Source: Bacillota bacterium
GTDB taxonomy: Bacteria; Bacillota; Ch66; Ch109
Reading direction: 5' to 3'
NCBI GenBank assembly: GCA_013178275.1
Contig: JABLWZ010000029.1
Coordinates: 1-53,685 of the forward strand
Length of the DNA: 53,685 bases
Shown: one piece after another, positions 16,183-24,920 of the stretch
How the letters are laid out: each line of letters opens with the position of its first letter
Numbering within the stretch: position 1 is the first letter of the stretch
Translations under genes and position numbers: made by a program
The notes under the pieces: model-generated
Told to the model about the DNA's origin: nothing
Seen by the model: the letters and a program-made list of their open reading frames with translations, nothing else
Database searches by the model: none

Positions 16183-17022
16183 ATGAGCATTCAGATCATC
16201 ACCGATAGCGGGGCGGACATCCCCCAGGAGCACCTCGACGCCTATGGTATAAAAATGGTTCCCCTGGAGGTCAGTTTTGGCCCCGAGGAGATCTATCTGG
16301 ACCGGGTGACCATCTCGGCCGAGGAGTTCTGGCGCCGGATGGAGTCCTCCCCCTCGCTGCCCAAGACCTCCCAGCCGTCGCCGCAGCAGTTCGTCGAGGT
16401 CTTCCGCCAGGCGTTGACCAGGGGTTCGGTCTTCTGCGTCAGCCTGTCCTCGGGCCTCAGCGGCACCTATCAAAGCGCCTGCATGGCCGCGAAGATGCTG
16501 GGGCACCCCAAACACCTCAAGGTGCTCGATTCGTTAAACGGCTCGGTCGGACAGGCCCTGCTGGTAATCAGGGCGGCCCAGCTCGCGGGCGAGGGCATCT
16601 CCCTTTCCCGCCTGGTGGAGACCATTACCAGCTACCGCGACCGGGTAACCACCATCATCACCCTGAACACCCTGGAAAATATCGTGCGCGGCGGGAGGTT
16701 GAGCCGTATACAGGGTATGATGGGGAACATACTAGATATAAAGCTGATAATGCGCAACTCCAGGGACGGCAAGGTCGAACTGCTGGAGAAGGTAAGGGGC
16801 CGCAAGAACGCCCTGGCCCGAATCTTAAGGTTGATGCAGGAGATGGGCGGGGACCTGTCGGGAAAGATCATCGGCATCAGCCACCTCGACTGTCTGCAGG
16901 AGGCGCTGGAGTTCAAGCGCCAGCTCATAGAGCGGTACTCCCCGAAGGATGTGATGGTCTGCCCCATGGGCAGCACCATGGGAACCTACGCGGGGAAGGG
17001 CGGCATGATTATCTCGTTTTAA
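16183..17022 (+). CDS. DegV-family fatty-acid-binding protein
   Basis: A 279-residue DegV (FakB-like) protein. It begins with TDSGADIPQEHLDAYGI (about 7-23) and carries TSQPSPQQFVEVF, SLSSGLSGTYQSA (about 88-100) and LDSLNGSVGQ; these Ser/Gly loops bind the fatty acid carboxylate. Such proteins present acyl chains to the kinase FakA for phospholipid synthesis. No fakA is in the window. It lies 33 bases after DUF503 and 14 bases before DUF896. Confidence 0.9.
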   Translation: MSIQIITDSGADIPQEHLDAYGIKMVPLEVSFGPEEIYLDRVTISAEEFWRRMESSPSLPKTSQPSPQQFVEVFRQALTRGSVFCVSLSSGLSGTYQSACMAAKMLGHPKHLKVLDSLNGSVGQALLVIRAAQLAGEGISLSRLVETITSYRDRVTTIITLNTLENIVRGGRLSRIQGMMGNILDIKLIMRNSRDGKVELLEKVRGRKNALARILRLMQEMGGDLSGKIIGISHLDCLQEALEFKRQLIERYSPKDVMVCPMGSTMGTYAGKGGMIISF

Positions 17023-17036
17023 AGGAATGGTATGAA

Positions 17037-17279
17037 ATGATAACCAAGGAACTGATAGACCGGATCAACTACTATGCCCGCAAGCAGAAGGAGGGCTCCC
17101 TGACTGAGGAGGAAAAGCGGGAGCAGCAGGAACTCCGCCAGACCTACCTGTCAGCCATCCGACAGCGGGTCAAGGAATCCCTGGACAACGTGAAATGGGT
17201 GAACCCCGAGGAGCTGAACTCGGACCCCTGCACCTGCGGGCTGTGTTCCCCCGACGAGAAGCCCAGGTGCACCCACTAG
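17037..17279 (+). CDS. DUF896 (YnzC-like) protein
   Basis: An 80-residue protein. The family core is EGSLTEEEKREQQELRQTYL (about 19-38), followed by RQRVKESLDNVKWV. DUF896/YnzC proteins are small two-helix Firmicute proteins, some under LexA control, of unknown function. Unusually the C-terminus has four Cys (DPCTCGLCSPDEKPRCTH), which could bind a metal and is not part of the standard domain. It ends the DUF503-DegV operon and is convergent with a Nudix gene. Confidence 0.9.
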   Translation: MITKELIDRINYYARKQKEGSLTEEEKREQQELRQTYLSAIRQRVKESLDNVKWVNPEELNSDPCTCGLCSPDEKPRCTH

Positions 17280-17280
17280 G

Positions 17281-17748
17281 CTAGAGGTAAAGCCGGTAGG
17301 CCGGGCTGTCGTACCTGAAGTCCGAGCGCGGTTTGATCTCCCGGCATTCTCCTTTGAGCACGCTCTGGATGATGGTGCGGGAAAGGGGTGTGGCCACCTT
17401 TATCTTCTCCAGCTCGGACCAGGTGTAAAAGGCCACTGCCTGGTTTTCGCTGGGTTCGCAGCGAGGTTCTCCCTCCAGATACTCCATCAAAAAGGCGATG
17501 TAGACCTCCAGACGGCCTTCCTCCAGCAGCTTGCTGCGCACCGCCACCACCCCCAGGGCCTTGGCCCTGATGCTGGTCTCCTCCAGGACCTCCCTCTCCA
17601 CCGCGGCGTCGAGGTTTTCTTCTTCCTGAACGTGTCCTCCCGGCAGCAGCCAGCAGCCGTCAAGCTCCCCATAGTTGTGCTGCACCATCAGCACCCGGCC
17701 GTCTCTGACCACTACCCCGCCGACCCCCAGGACGGTTTTCGCTCTCAA
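17281..17748 (-). CDS. Nudix hydrolase
   Basis: A 155-residue protein with the Nudix box GGHVQEEENLDAAVEREVLEET (about 37-58; quoted here in pieces: GGHVQEEENLDAA and REVLEET), which binds Mg2+ and cleaves nucleoside diphosphate-linked substrates. The start is a TTG overlapping the stop of the cNMP-binding gene upstream (TTGA), so the two are translationally coupled. The substrate is unknown; the close coupling to a cyclic-nucleotide-binding protein may be only convenient packing. Confidence 0.88.
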   Translation of the reverse strand: MRAKTVLGVGGVVVRDGRVLMVQHNYGELDGCWLLPGGHVQEEENLDAAVEREVLEETSIRAKALGVVAVRSKLLEEGRLEVYIAFLMEYLEGEPRCEPSENQAVAFYTWSELEKIKVATPLSRTIIQSVLKGECREIKPRSDFRYDSPAYRLYL

Positions 17749-19028
17749 CTATCCTTCGCCTCCTGCTGGGCTATCAATTCTTTGAGCGACTGCAGCTGGT
17801 CCTCCGCCAGGGTGTTGATGGAGGGATTGCCCGTGCGGCGGTTCAGCGAGCGGTAGAAAAAGTCGCGGGCTTTGGCGTATTCCCCCAGTTTGCGGTACAT
17901 CTCTCCCGTCAGGTAGCCTATCTTCTGCAGCCGTTCGGGGTTCATGTTGCCTGAACCGAGGTAGCAGTTTTCCAGGTAGTATCTGGCCTTTTCCGCCGCT
18001 TCGGTCACCTTCGCTTCGTCACCGATGTCTTCGTAGAGCCAGGCCAGGTTCAGCCAGAGGCTCCCCATCTTCTCGTCTTTTTCCTTGATGGACTCGGCGC
18101 AGTCCAGCACCAGCCGGTACCCCTCGATGATATCCCGGAGGGTGCGCTGGGAACCGAACCCGGGGTTGTAGTTCTTTTGGCGCTTATCCTTGAAGTTCTT
18201 CAAGACCCGGCGGTTGATGTCGGGCAGGTTCAAGAAATCGGTTCGGTAGTTGGCGTAGTAGCAGACCGGGCACACCCAGACCGCGTACCAGAGAGGTTCG
18301 AAGTCCTGGTAGCGGGTGCGGAAGTCGCTGTCGATGCCCAGCCTCACCAGCCGGCTGGAGCGGACCATCTTGGTCCGAAAAACCTCCTGGCAGACGGGGC
18401 AGGTCACCTCTTTGGAGAAGAGCTTGGAGCTGTAATAATCGTCGTCGATGATAACCGCGGCCAGGGGGTTTTGCTCCTCGGGCCCGCTCACCCTGGTTGA
18501 GGCGGGAGTCTCCCGCGCCTCTGCCGCTGGAGCCTTCGCTTCATCCGCCCCGGCGGAGGTCCCAGCCGGCGCTTCATGGTCGGAGGGAATCTCCACCGCG
18601 TTGTCGGCCGCCGCGTCTTCCTCCTCGCTGGGGGTCCGCTCCTGGCTGAGCAGCGCCAGCTCGCGGTTTAGGGTACGGATCCTGGCGGACAGGGCCTTCA
18701 TAATCTTCCAGGCCAGTTCCGAGTCGTTGTGGATTACCTTTTCGAAGTTGCTGCGGTTGATGGCTACCAGGATGGTGTCATCGAGGGCCCGCGCGTTCCC
18801 GGAACGGGGCATCTCCTCCAGGACGGACATCTCGCCGAAGAAGTCGCCCTGCTTCAGACGGGCTATAACAACGGGCTTGCTGCCTTTTTCCATGTATATC
18901 TCAACACTACCGGTGAGGATGATAAACATCTCGTAGGTCTGATCACCGTCGTGGTAGATAACATCGTAGGGTGCGAACTTGACCAACCTGCCTAACTTGG
19001 CCAGCTGCTTGATACTCAGGAATAACAC
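17745..19028 (-). CDS. cyclic-nucleotide-binding domain fused to DUF2225
   Basis: A 427-residue protein. Residues ~10-120 form a CRP-type cNMP-binding domain with phosphate-binding cassette FFGEMSVLEEMPRSGNA (Gly65, Glu66, Arg75, Ser76), all the residues needed to bind a cyclic nucleotide. A low-complexity Glu/Ala linker (~130-200) leads to DUF2225, which begins CPVCQEVF and has a second CPVCYYANY pair, a likely zinc site, followed by TPR-like helices. No DNA-binding helix-turn-helix is seen, so it is a cNMP-responsive adaptor rather than a CRP regulator. The GTG start is uncertain because GGAG abuts it. An adenylate cyclase gene lies 112 bases upstream on the same strand. Confidence 0.85.
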   Translation of the reverse strand: MLFLSIKQLAKLGRLVKFAPYDVIYHDGDQTYEMFIILTGSVEIYMEKGSKPVVIARLKQGDFFGEMSVLEEMPRSGNARALDDTILVAINRSNFEKVIHNDSELAWKIMKALSARIRTLNRELALLSQERTPSEEEDAAADNAVEIPSDHEAPAGTSAGADEAKAPAAEARETPASTRVSGPEEQNPLAAVIIDDDYYSSKLFSKEVTCPVCQEVFRTKMVRSSRLVRLGIDSDFRTRYQDFEPLWYAVWVCPVCYYANYRTDFLNLPDINRRVLKNFKDKRQKNYNPGFGSQRTLRDIIEGYRLVLDCAESIKEKDEKMGSLWLNLAWLYEDIGDEAKVTEAAEKARYYLENCYLGSGNMNPERLQKIGYLTGEMYRKLGEYAKARDFFYRSLNRRTGNPSINTLAEDQLQSLKELIAQQEAKDS

Positions 19029-19140
19029 CTCCAGTTCGATTCGAGAAAAGCTCCTGCTGCTGCAACTAGAAATTCACGGCATTTGGAAGTATAACATAAC
19101 CAAGCCACAGATTTATGTTAGGCCTATCACAGCTTAAAAA

Positions 19141-20967
19141 TCAAGCACGAATAGTATAGATGCTTATGGTTTCTCTGAAACCCTTGACCGACGTCGTTCC
19201 CAGTTCCTCGATGCTCCAGGGTATCTCCTCCCCGCTGTCCCGGAGGCTGTCGACGGTCCTTGCGCTGATGATGAGCTGGGTATCGTATTCCTTGGTCAGG
19301 GACTCCAGGCGCGAGGCGAGGTTCACGTCCTCACCGATTACCGTGTAGTCCATGCGCTCGATGCTGCCGATGTTTCCCGCGACGACCGGGCCGCTGCTCA
19401 AACCGATCCCCACCTTGAAAAGCGGCTCCCCCAGTTCCTGCCAGCGCTGATTCAGCTCCTCCAGCCGCGCCTTCATCTCCATCGCCGCCCGGATGGCTCG
19501 GGCGGCGTGATCGCCCTGCCGCATCGGCACCCCGAACACCGCCATTATCCCGTCCCCCATGTACTTGTCGATCATACCCCCGTGCCGGAAGATGGTCGCG
19601 GTCATCGCCGTCAGGTACTCGTTGAGCCGCCTGACCACCTCCTCGGGCTCCCGGGCCTCGCTGTAGGAGGTAAAACCCCGGATGTCGGAAAACAGGACCG
19701 TGGCGTCCTGCCTCCTGCCGCCGAGCGCGACCAGCTCCGGCTGGCCGGTAAGCTGCTCCACCACGGCCGGGGAGACGTACCGGCTGAACAGGGCGCGGGT
19801 CTTCCTCCGGTCGTACTCCGCGACCAGGTAGCTTTCGGCCGTGACCCCGGTGTAGGTGACCAGGGTCAGGACCATAGGAAGCCCGCTGTCCAGCCAGAGG
19901 TGCCGGGACTTCCACAGACCGTAAGCCAGGCCGCATTCCCCTGCTATCAGCAGGCACGCGAGCACCAGCCCCGCCCATGGGCTGCGGCGCCGGGTCAGCA
20001 GTACCGTCAGGACCCAGACCACGGCCAGAAACAGGTAATCGATCCAGTCCGGCAGGGCCTGGAAGTACCGGCTCTCGAACAGGGTTTTGATACTGTTGGC
20101 GTGGATCTCCACCCCGGGCGTGGGCAGCGCGCCGGTTCGGATCATGTTTCCCCGGGTGAAGGGGGTGTTTTCATAGTCCCGCAGCAGCACATCGGTGGCT
20201 CCCACCAGGCAGATGCGGTCCTTGAACTTTTCAGGATCGACCCGACCCAGCAGGACATCGCTGTACTCGTAGGTGGGGAAACTCCCGCCCGGCCCCCAGA
20301 AATCGATCAGGGCCTGGTTGTTGGCGTCGACCGGGATGTCCACTCCGGCGACCCGGATCTCTCCCCCCGGGGTCCGGGTTATCGTGTCGGGGTTCAGCCC
20401 CTGGGCCACCAGGGCGGTCGCCAGGCTGAAACCGGGTATGTTCCGGCCGCGGTAGGGGTAGACGACGGTGACGCGCCGAACCACGTTGTCCTGGTCCTTT
20501 GGGGTGTTGATAAAACCGATGCCCGCGAGCCCCTGCGTTAACTGGCTTATGGGCATCTTGACGCTGGCGTAGGTGCTCCCCTCCTCTTCCTCGAAGGCGA
20601 AGTAGTTGGCCAGCACCACCCTCCCGTGTCTGGTGATGGCCTCGGCCATCCTGGCATTTTCGGTCGGATCCCCGGGGGTGTCGAAGACCAGGTCGAATCC
20701 CACCACCCTCGCACCCTGAAGCCGTTCGAGGAGCGCGGCATGGGTGGAGCGCGGCCAGGCCGCCGGCTCCGGCCCCAGCTCCTGTGCCGATTTCTCCCCT
20801 ATCCCGATGATGACGATCCCGTCTCCCGGGTCCCGGGTGCCGGACAGCTTGAACCAGGAGTCGTATAACAGGTTTTCAAGTCTATCCCCCACGTGAAAAA
20901 CAGACGCAATCAGGAAGAGGACGAGGATTATTAAAGGGATGGTCAGTCGTCTCAGGCGCAGGAGCAT
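19141..20967 (-). CDS. CHASE2-domain class III adenylate cyclase
   Basis: A 608-residue membrane protein. It has one N-terminal helix (~8-26), an extracytoplasmic CHASE2 sensor (~30-300), three further helices (~308-375), and a cytoplasmic class III cyclase domain (~415-605). Metal-binding Asp428 (FSDIRGF) and Asp472 (GDGIMAVFG) are present; Lys468 and Asp547 (IGEDVNLASRL) are the adenine-specifying residues, and Asn549/Arg553 are the transition-state pair. It should therefore be an active adenylate (not guanylate) cyclase that responds to an outside signal. The cNMP-binding/DUF2225 gene follows on the same strand. Confidence 0.92.
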   Translation of the reverse strand: MLLRLRRLTIPLIILVLFLIASVFHVGDRLENLLYDSWFKLSGTRDPGDGIVIIGIGEKSAQELGPEPAAWPRSTHAALLERLQGARVVGFDLVFDTPGDPTENARMAEAITRHGRVVLANYFAFEEEEGSTYASVKMPISQLTQGLAGIGFINTPKDQDNVVRRVTVVYPYRGRNIPGFSLATALVAQGLNPDTITRTPGGEIRVAGVDIPVDANNQALIDFWGPGGSFPTYEYSDVLLGRVDPEKFKDRICLVGATDVLLRDYENTPFTRGNMIRTGALPTPGVEIHANSIKTLFESRYFQALPDWIDYLFLAVVWVLTVLLTRRRSPWAGLVLACLLIAGECGLAYGLWKSRHLWLDSGLPMVLTLVTYTGVTAESYLVAEYDRRKTRALFSRYVSPAVVEQLTGQPELVALGGRRQDATVLFSDIRGFTSYSEAREPEEVVRRLNEYLTAMTATIFRHGGMIDKYMGDGIMAVFGVPMRQGDHAARAIRAAMEMKARLEELNQRWQELGEPLFKVGIGLSSGPVVAGNIGSIERMDYTVIGEDVNLASRLESLTKEYDTQLIISARTVDSLRDSGEEIPWSIEELGTTSVKGFRETISIYTIRA

Positions 20968-21060
20968 GGCATACCCTTCCGGTTTTAAGGCTTATTCAAT
21001 CATGGAATAATTCTACATGGATCAGCCAAATCCTTTACCGGGTTCGACAAAACCAGTGTA

Positions 21061-21089
21061 TTGACTTTGCCTGACCTTTGTGCTAGATT
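21061..21089 (+). promoter_or_regulatory. SigA-like promoter for hsp20
   Basis: TTGACT (21061-21066), 17-base spacer, TAGATT (21084-21089), 42 bases before the hsp20 start. No CIRCE-type inverted repeat is visible between promoter and gene. Confidence 0.55.
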
Positions 21090-21131
21090 TATTTTACCAG
21101 AGGATAATAATCGAGAAAGGAGGTTTTTCTG

Positions 21132-21578
21132 ATGAGTAAAGAGTTCCGAGGTCTGATGCCTTACCCCTTCGGGCGCCGTCACCTGGCCCGGGTGTTCGAA
21201 GACTTTTTGAACGAGGACTGGGGCAGCATACTGCCGGTTCCCTTCGGCAGCCGCGACGTCCGCGTCGACATCCGTGAAACCGACACCGATATCGTTCTCG
21301 AGGCGGAACTGCCGGGGATGAAGAAGGAAGACATCGAGATCACGCTGGACGAGAGCCACCTCACCCTGAGGGCCAATACCTCGGCCGAGACCGAGGAGAA
21401 GCGCGAAAACTTCATCCGCAAGGAGCGCCGCAGCGGCTCCCTGGTGAGAAGCTTCCTGCTCCCGGCCGAGGTGAGGGAGGAAGAGGTCAAGGCCAGGTTC
21501 GAAAACGGTCTGCTGGAACTGCGGCTTCCCAAGAAGGAACCCGGCAGGGCCTCCAAGCGGAAGATCGACATCGAGTAA
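21132..21578 (+). CDS. Hsp20/alpha-crystallin small heat shock protein
   Basis: A 148-residue small chaperone that binds unfolding proteins without ATP. The alpha-crystallin domain runs from about residue 38 (DVRVDIRETDTDIVLEAELPG) to the end, with the conserved ARFENGLLELRLPK (about 121-134; the A-x-x-x-n-G-v-L motif) and a K-rich tail. AGGAGG lies before the ATG. It has its own promoter and terminator, so it is a single-gene unit. Confidence 0.95.
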   Translation: MSKEFRGLMPYPFGRRHLARVFEDFLNEDWGSILPVPFGSRDVRVDIRETDTDIVLEAELPGMKKEDIEITLDESHLTLRANTSAETEEKRENFIRKERRSGSLVRSFLLPAEVREEEVKARFENGLLELRLPKKEPGRASKRKIDIE

Positions 21579-21598
21579 AGCCGCGGACGGAAATAGAT

Positions 21599-21629
21599 GG
21601 CCCGGGAGAGTCTCCCGGGCCCTTGTTTT
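21599..21629 (+). terminator. terminator of hsp20
   Basis: GGCCCGGGAG/CTCCCGGGCC (10-bp stem, 3-base loop) followed by CTTGTTTT, 21 bases after the hsp20 stop. Confidence 0.85.
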
Positions 21630-21781
21630 CACCGTGGTTTTCGGTTTAATCGAGTACTGTTATATCGTTTGCCCGGGTAAACAGTTGTTAAGGCCTTTAT
21701 CCTTAGTGTTTCTCGGGCCGAGCGCTCTTTTCCGACAATAAAGCTGTCCCGGCTTAAGCTTTGTTTAGGCCGGTGCCCGGT

Positions 21782-22555
21782 TCACCAGTCCCGGCTGCTT
21801 CCGCCGCCGCCGCCCGAACCGCCGCCGCCGAAGCCTCCGCCACCAAAGCCGCCGCCGCCGCCCCGGAAGAATCCCGAGAGCAGCATCCCGAAGAGGAAGC
21901 CGCCCAGGAAGTACCGGTCGACGAAAAACAGTATCAGCAGGCCGATGACGATCAGCACTATCTGCCAGGTAGACAGCTTGGAGGGCGCCGTCGTCTGGTT
22001 CGGCCCGGCCACCGGTTTGCTCCCAGTGTCGAGGCTCGCCTGGTACTCCTTGGCGGTCTCCTGGGCCAGCGCCAGGAAACCGTTCAGTATCCCTTTATCG
22101 TAATCGCCCTGCCTGAAGTAGGGCAGCATGTATTCGTCCTGTATCCTCCCGGTTTTTCCGTCGGGCAGCGCACCCTCAAGCCCGTACCCTACCTCGATCC
22201 TCGACTTTCGCTCGTTGGGAATCACCAGCATCACAACCCCGTTGTTCAGCTGTTTGTCCCCCACTCCCCAGTCCCGCAGTATTCCTAAACCCAGGTCCTC
22301 CAGGGCCATCTCGCGGGAGTCCTTGAGGGTAACGACCACGATCTGGGCCTTGGTCTTGGCGGCAAGCTGTTTCGAGACAGATACTATCTGGCTTTTGGTC
22401 TGGGCGCTGAGAACCCCCGTCTCGTCCAGGACGTAGAATTCAGCGGTCGGCTGGGGCAGCGAAGAAGCAGCGTGGGCCGAGGGCAGGTAGCCCGCCAGGC
22501 CCACGAATACCATCAGCATTATCAATGCCGCTATCAGGCGTTTCTTGTGAGGCAT
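21782..22555 (-). CDS. TPM-domain (YgcG-type) secreted/membrane protein
   Basis: About 257 residues from the second ATG (22555), which has the best spacing to GGAGG. It has a signal peptide (to about AHAA), then the TPM domain: YVLDETGVLSAQTKSQIVSV, IVVVTLKDS, and GYGLEGALPDGKTGRI. One membrane helix (~200-218) is followed by a Gly-rich tail of GGGGFGG repeats typical of YgcG proteins. TPM proteins are thought to act on photosystem or membrane-protein assembly and in bacteria accompany LemA, exactly as here. It begins directly after lemA. Confidence 0.9.
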   Translation of the reverse strand: MPHKKRLIAALIMLMVFVGLAGYLPSAHAASSLPQPTAEFYVLDETGVLSAQTKSQIVSVSKQLAAKTKAQIVVVTLKDSREMALEDLGLGILRDWGVGDKQLNNGVVMLVIPNERKSRIEVGYGLEGALPDGKTGRIQDEYMLPYFRQGDYDKGILNGFLALAQETAKEYQASLDTGSKPVAGPNQTTAPSKLSTWQIVLIVIGLLILFFVDRYFLGGFLFGMLLSGFFRGGGGGFGGGGFGGGGSGGGGGSSRDW

Positions 22556-22570
22556 CATACCCTCCGTCAA

Positions 22571-23137
22571 CTACGGCTTCTTGGAAAAGTCCACCGAGGG
22601 GGCTGTCTTGGCCGCTTCCTCGGCCTGGAAGTAATCGCGGGGCCCGAATCCCAGCATCCCGGCGTAGATGTTGGTCGGTATCCGCTTGATCTTGGCGTTG
22701 TACTCCTGAACTGCGTCGTTGTAATCCTTACGGGCCACAGCCAGGCGGTTCTCGGTGCCCGCCAGCTCATCCTGGAGCTGCCGGAAGTTGGCGTCCGCCT
22801 TCAGGTTGGGGTAGTTCTCGACCACCACCATCAACCGGCTCAGGGCGCTGCTCATCTCCTGGTCCGCCTGGGCGGATTCGGCCACGGTCCTGGCCCCCGC
22901 CATCTTGGACCGGGCGTCGGCCAGTTCCTTGAAGATGCCCTCTTCGTGAGCGGCGTAACCCTTGACCGTGTTCACCAGGTTGGGGATCAGGTCCGCGCGG
23001 CGCTGAAGCTGGTTTTCCACCTGGCTCCACTTGCCGTTGACGTTTTCGTTCATGTTGACCAGGCCGTTGTAGCCCGATATCACAAACAGGGCCAGTACGA
23101 TTATAACCCCGAAGACTACCCAGATACTTTTAGACAT
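22571..23137 (-). CDS. LemA-family membrane protein
   Basis: A 188-residue protein: one N-terminal helix (~5-25), then a long helical domain with the LemA signature NGKWSQVENQLQRRADLIPN (about 35-54; Q-x-Q-R-R-D-L-I-P-N) and NLKADANFRQLQDELAGTEN (about 107-126). The LemA/YgcG (TPM) pair is widely conserved; its function is still poorly defined. GGGAGG precedes the ATG. It is followed at once by the TPM gene. Confidence 0.95.
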   Translation of the reverse strand: MSKSIWVVFGVIIVLALFVISGYNGLVNMNENVNGKWSQVENQLQRRADLIPNLVNTVKGYAAHEEGIFKELADARSKMAGARTVAESAQADQEMSSALSRLMVVVENYPNLKADANFRQLQDELAGTENRLAVARKDYNDAVQEYNAKIKRIPTNIYAGMLGFGPRDYFQAEEAAKTAPSVDFSKKP

Positions 23138-23194
23138 CTAAAAACCCTCCCGTAGATTTCCTGTTACTATAAGGATTTTCAACAAAGGTCCATA

Positions 23195-23503
23195 CTATTC
23201 CTGACTCTCTCCCCGCTTACCGGACTCCTCCGGCGGGTCTCCCTTCTGAACCGGGTCGCGGTACCCGAACATACCCAGCACCCAGCCAAAAGAACCGAAC
23301 ATAAGGGCTAGGCGGAATACCGCCCGGGGGTACCACTGCATAGCGTTGTTCAGAGTTACCAGTAACACCACCGCCACTACCAGCACCAGCAGAGCGAACA
23401 CCATCCGACGCCACGGTGGAATCCGCGGCGCCAGGAAACGTCCCGCCGCCCAACCGGCCACCGCCGCGCCCGCGGTGAGGCCCAGCTGCTGCCAACCCGT
23501 CAA
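23195..23503 (-). CDS. small membrane protein of unknown function
   Basis: A 102-residue protein with two or three membrane helices (about 8-25, 35-53 and 62-80) and a hydrophilic C-terminus rich in Lys, Glu and Pro. TTG start with GAGGG close upstream. It is 57 bases before lemA on the same strand, so it may be the first gene of the lemA-TPM operon. I do not recognise a family. Confidence 0.6.
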   Translation of the reverse strand: MTGWQQLGLTAGAAVAGWAAGRFLAPRIPPWRRMVFALLVLVVAVVLLVTLNNAMQWYPRAVFRLALMFGSFGWVLGMFGYRDPVQKGDPPEESGKRGESQE

Positions 23504-23580
23504 ACGCCCTCGCTTCCTCTCTTTTTTTGCTTCAGTCTATTCTACCACGGGTGGGTTTGGGCCGCAACTGATATCAATCC

Positions 23581-24879
23581 TTACAGGGTACGGCGGTCAA
23601 CCACCCGTTTGGCCTTGCCTTCGCTCCGTTCGATGCTCTTGGGCTCCACCAGTTTTACCCGCACCGCGATCCCCAGGGAGCTCTCCAGGTCCCGGTTGAT
23701 CCGGTTGCGGATTTCCTCAAGCCGCCTTATCTCGGCCGACTTGAGGGTTTCTTCCGTGACCTCCACGTGGACCTCAAGTTCGTCCATGGTTCCCCTGCGG
23801 TCGACCACCAGCTGGTAGAAGGGGGCCACGTACTGGGAGCGCAGCAGTATGGTCTCGACCTGGGAGGGGAATACGTTTACCCCCCGCACGATGATCATGT
23901 CGTCGGTACGGCCGAGCACCTTTTCCATCCTCACGTGGGTGCGGCCGCAGGCGCAGACCTCCGGGTTCAGCACCGCGATGTCCCGGGTGCGGTAGCGGAT
24001 CATGGGCAGGGCTTCCTTGGTGAGGGTGGTCAGGACCAACTCGCCTTTTTCCCCGTACGGCAGGACCTGGCCGGTTTCAGGGTCGATGACCTCCGCCAGG
24101 AAGTGATCCTCGAATATGTGCAGGCCCTTCTGGCAGCTGCACTCCATCCCCACCCCGGGACCCATGATCTCGCTCAGGCCGTAGATGTCATGGGCCCTGA
24201 AGTTCAGCTTTTCCTCCATCGATATGCGCATCTGGTTGGACCAGGGCTCGGCCCCGAATATCCCCGCTTTGAGCTTGAGGTCCTGCTTGGCCCCCATCTC
24301 TTCTATCGCCTCCGCCAGGTACATGGCGTACGAGGGGGTGCAGGCCAGGATATCCACCCCGAAGTCCAGCATCAGCATGATCTGGCGCGGGGTGTTGCCG
24401 CCAGAGGCGGGTACCACGGTGGCTCCCAGTTTTTCGACGCCGTAGTGGAGACCGAGGCCGCCTGTGAACAGCCCGTAGCCGTAAGCCACCTGCACCATGG
24501 ATTCGGGGGTCCCCCCCGCCATGACCAGGCAGCGGGCGATCATGGTAGCCCAGTTGTCTATATCTTTTGCAGTGTAGCCAACCACTGTGGGCTTGCCGGT
24601 GGTCCCGGACGAGGCGTGCACCCGGACCACCTCGCTCCTCGGCACCGCGAACAGGCCGAACGGGTAGTTGTCCCTCAGGTCGCTCTTCAGGGTGAAGGGG
24701 AACTTGGAAATGTCCTCCACGTTTTTGACGTCGTCGGCAGAGAGCCCGGCCTCGTCGAACCGACGGTGGTAGAAGGGCACGTTTTCATAGGCGTGTTTGA
24801 TGATCCCCTTGAGCCTCTCCCGCTGCAGCTCCTGCAGCTCTGTACGTTCCATGCATTCCGCTTCTTTTTCCAGGTACAT
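23581..24879 (-). CDS. paaK: phenylacetate-CoA ligase
   Basis: A 432-residue adenylate-forming ligase that activates phenylacetate (or indole-/hydroxyphenylacetate) to the CoA thioester. The AMP-binding motif [18 protein letters not shown] (about 92-109), the [15 protein letters not shown] motif (about 236-250) and the C-terminal catalytic RRTL end with a KAKRVVDRR lysine region are present; the length is normal for PaaK. The start at 24879 has AAGGAGGAG at ideal spacing. A Phe-type T-box leader (24921-25320) precedes it, so it is expressed on phenylalanine starvation, which suggests that it feeds phenylacetate into Phe synthesis through reductive carboxylation. No iorAB genes are in the window. 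Confidence 0.93.
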   Translation of the reverse strand: MYLEKEAECMERTELQELQRERLKGIIKHAYENVPFYHRRFDEAGLSADDVKNVEDISKFPFTLKSDLRDNYPFGLFAVPRSEVVRVHASSGTTGKPTVVGYTAKDIDNWATMIARCLVMAGGTPESMVQVAYGYGLFTGGLGLHYGVEKLGATVVPASGGNTPRQIMLMLDFGVDILACTPSYAMYLAEAIEEMGAKQDLKLKAGIFGAEPWSNQMRISMEEKLNFRAHDIYGLSEIMGPGVGMECSCQKGLHIFEDHFLAEVIDPETGQVLPYGEKGELVLTTLTKEALPMIRYRTRDIAVLNPEVCACGRTHVRMEKVLGRTDDMIIVRGVNVFPSQVETILLRSQYVAPFYQLVVDRRGTMDELEVHVEVTEETLKSAEIRRLEEIRNRINRDLESSLGIAVRVKLVEPKSIERSEGKAKRVVDRRTL

Positions 24880-24920
24880 CGGTATCTCCTCCTTTTCAAG
24901 AAAAGCGATTTTCAAATCGC

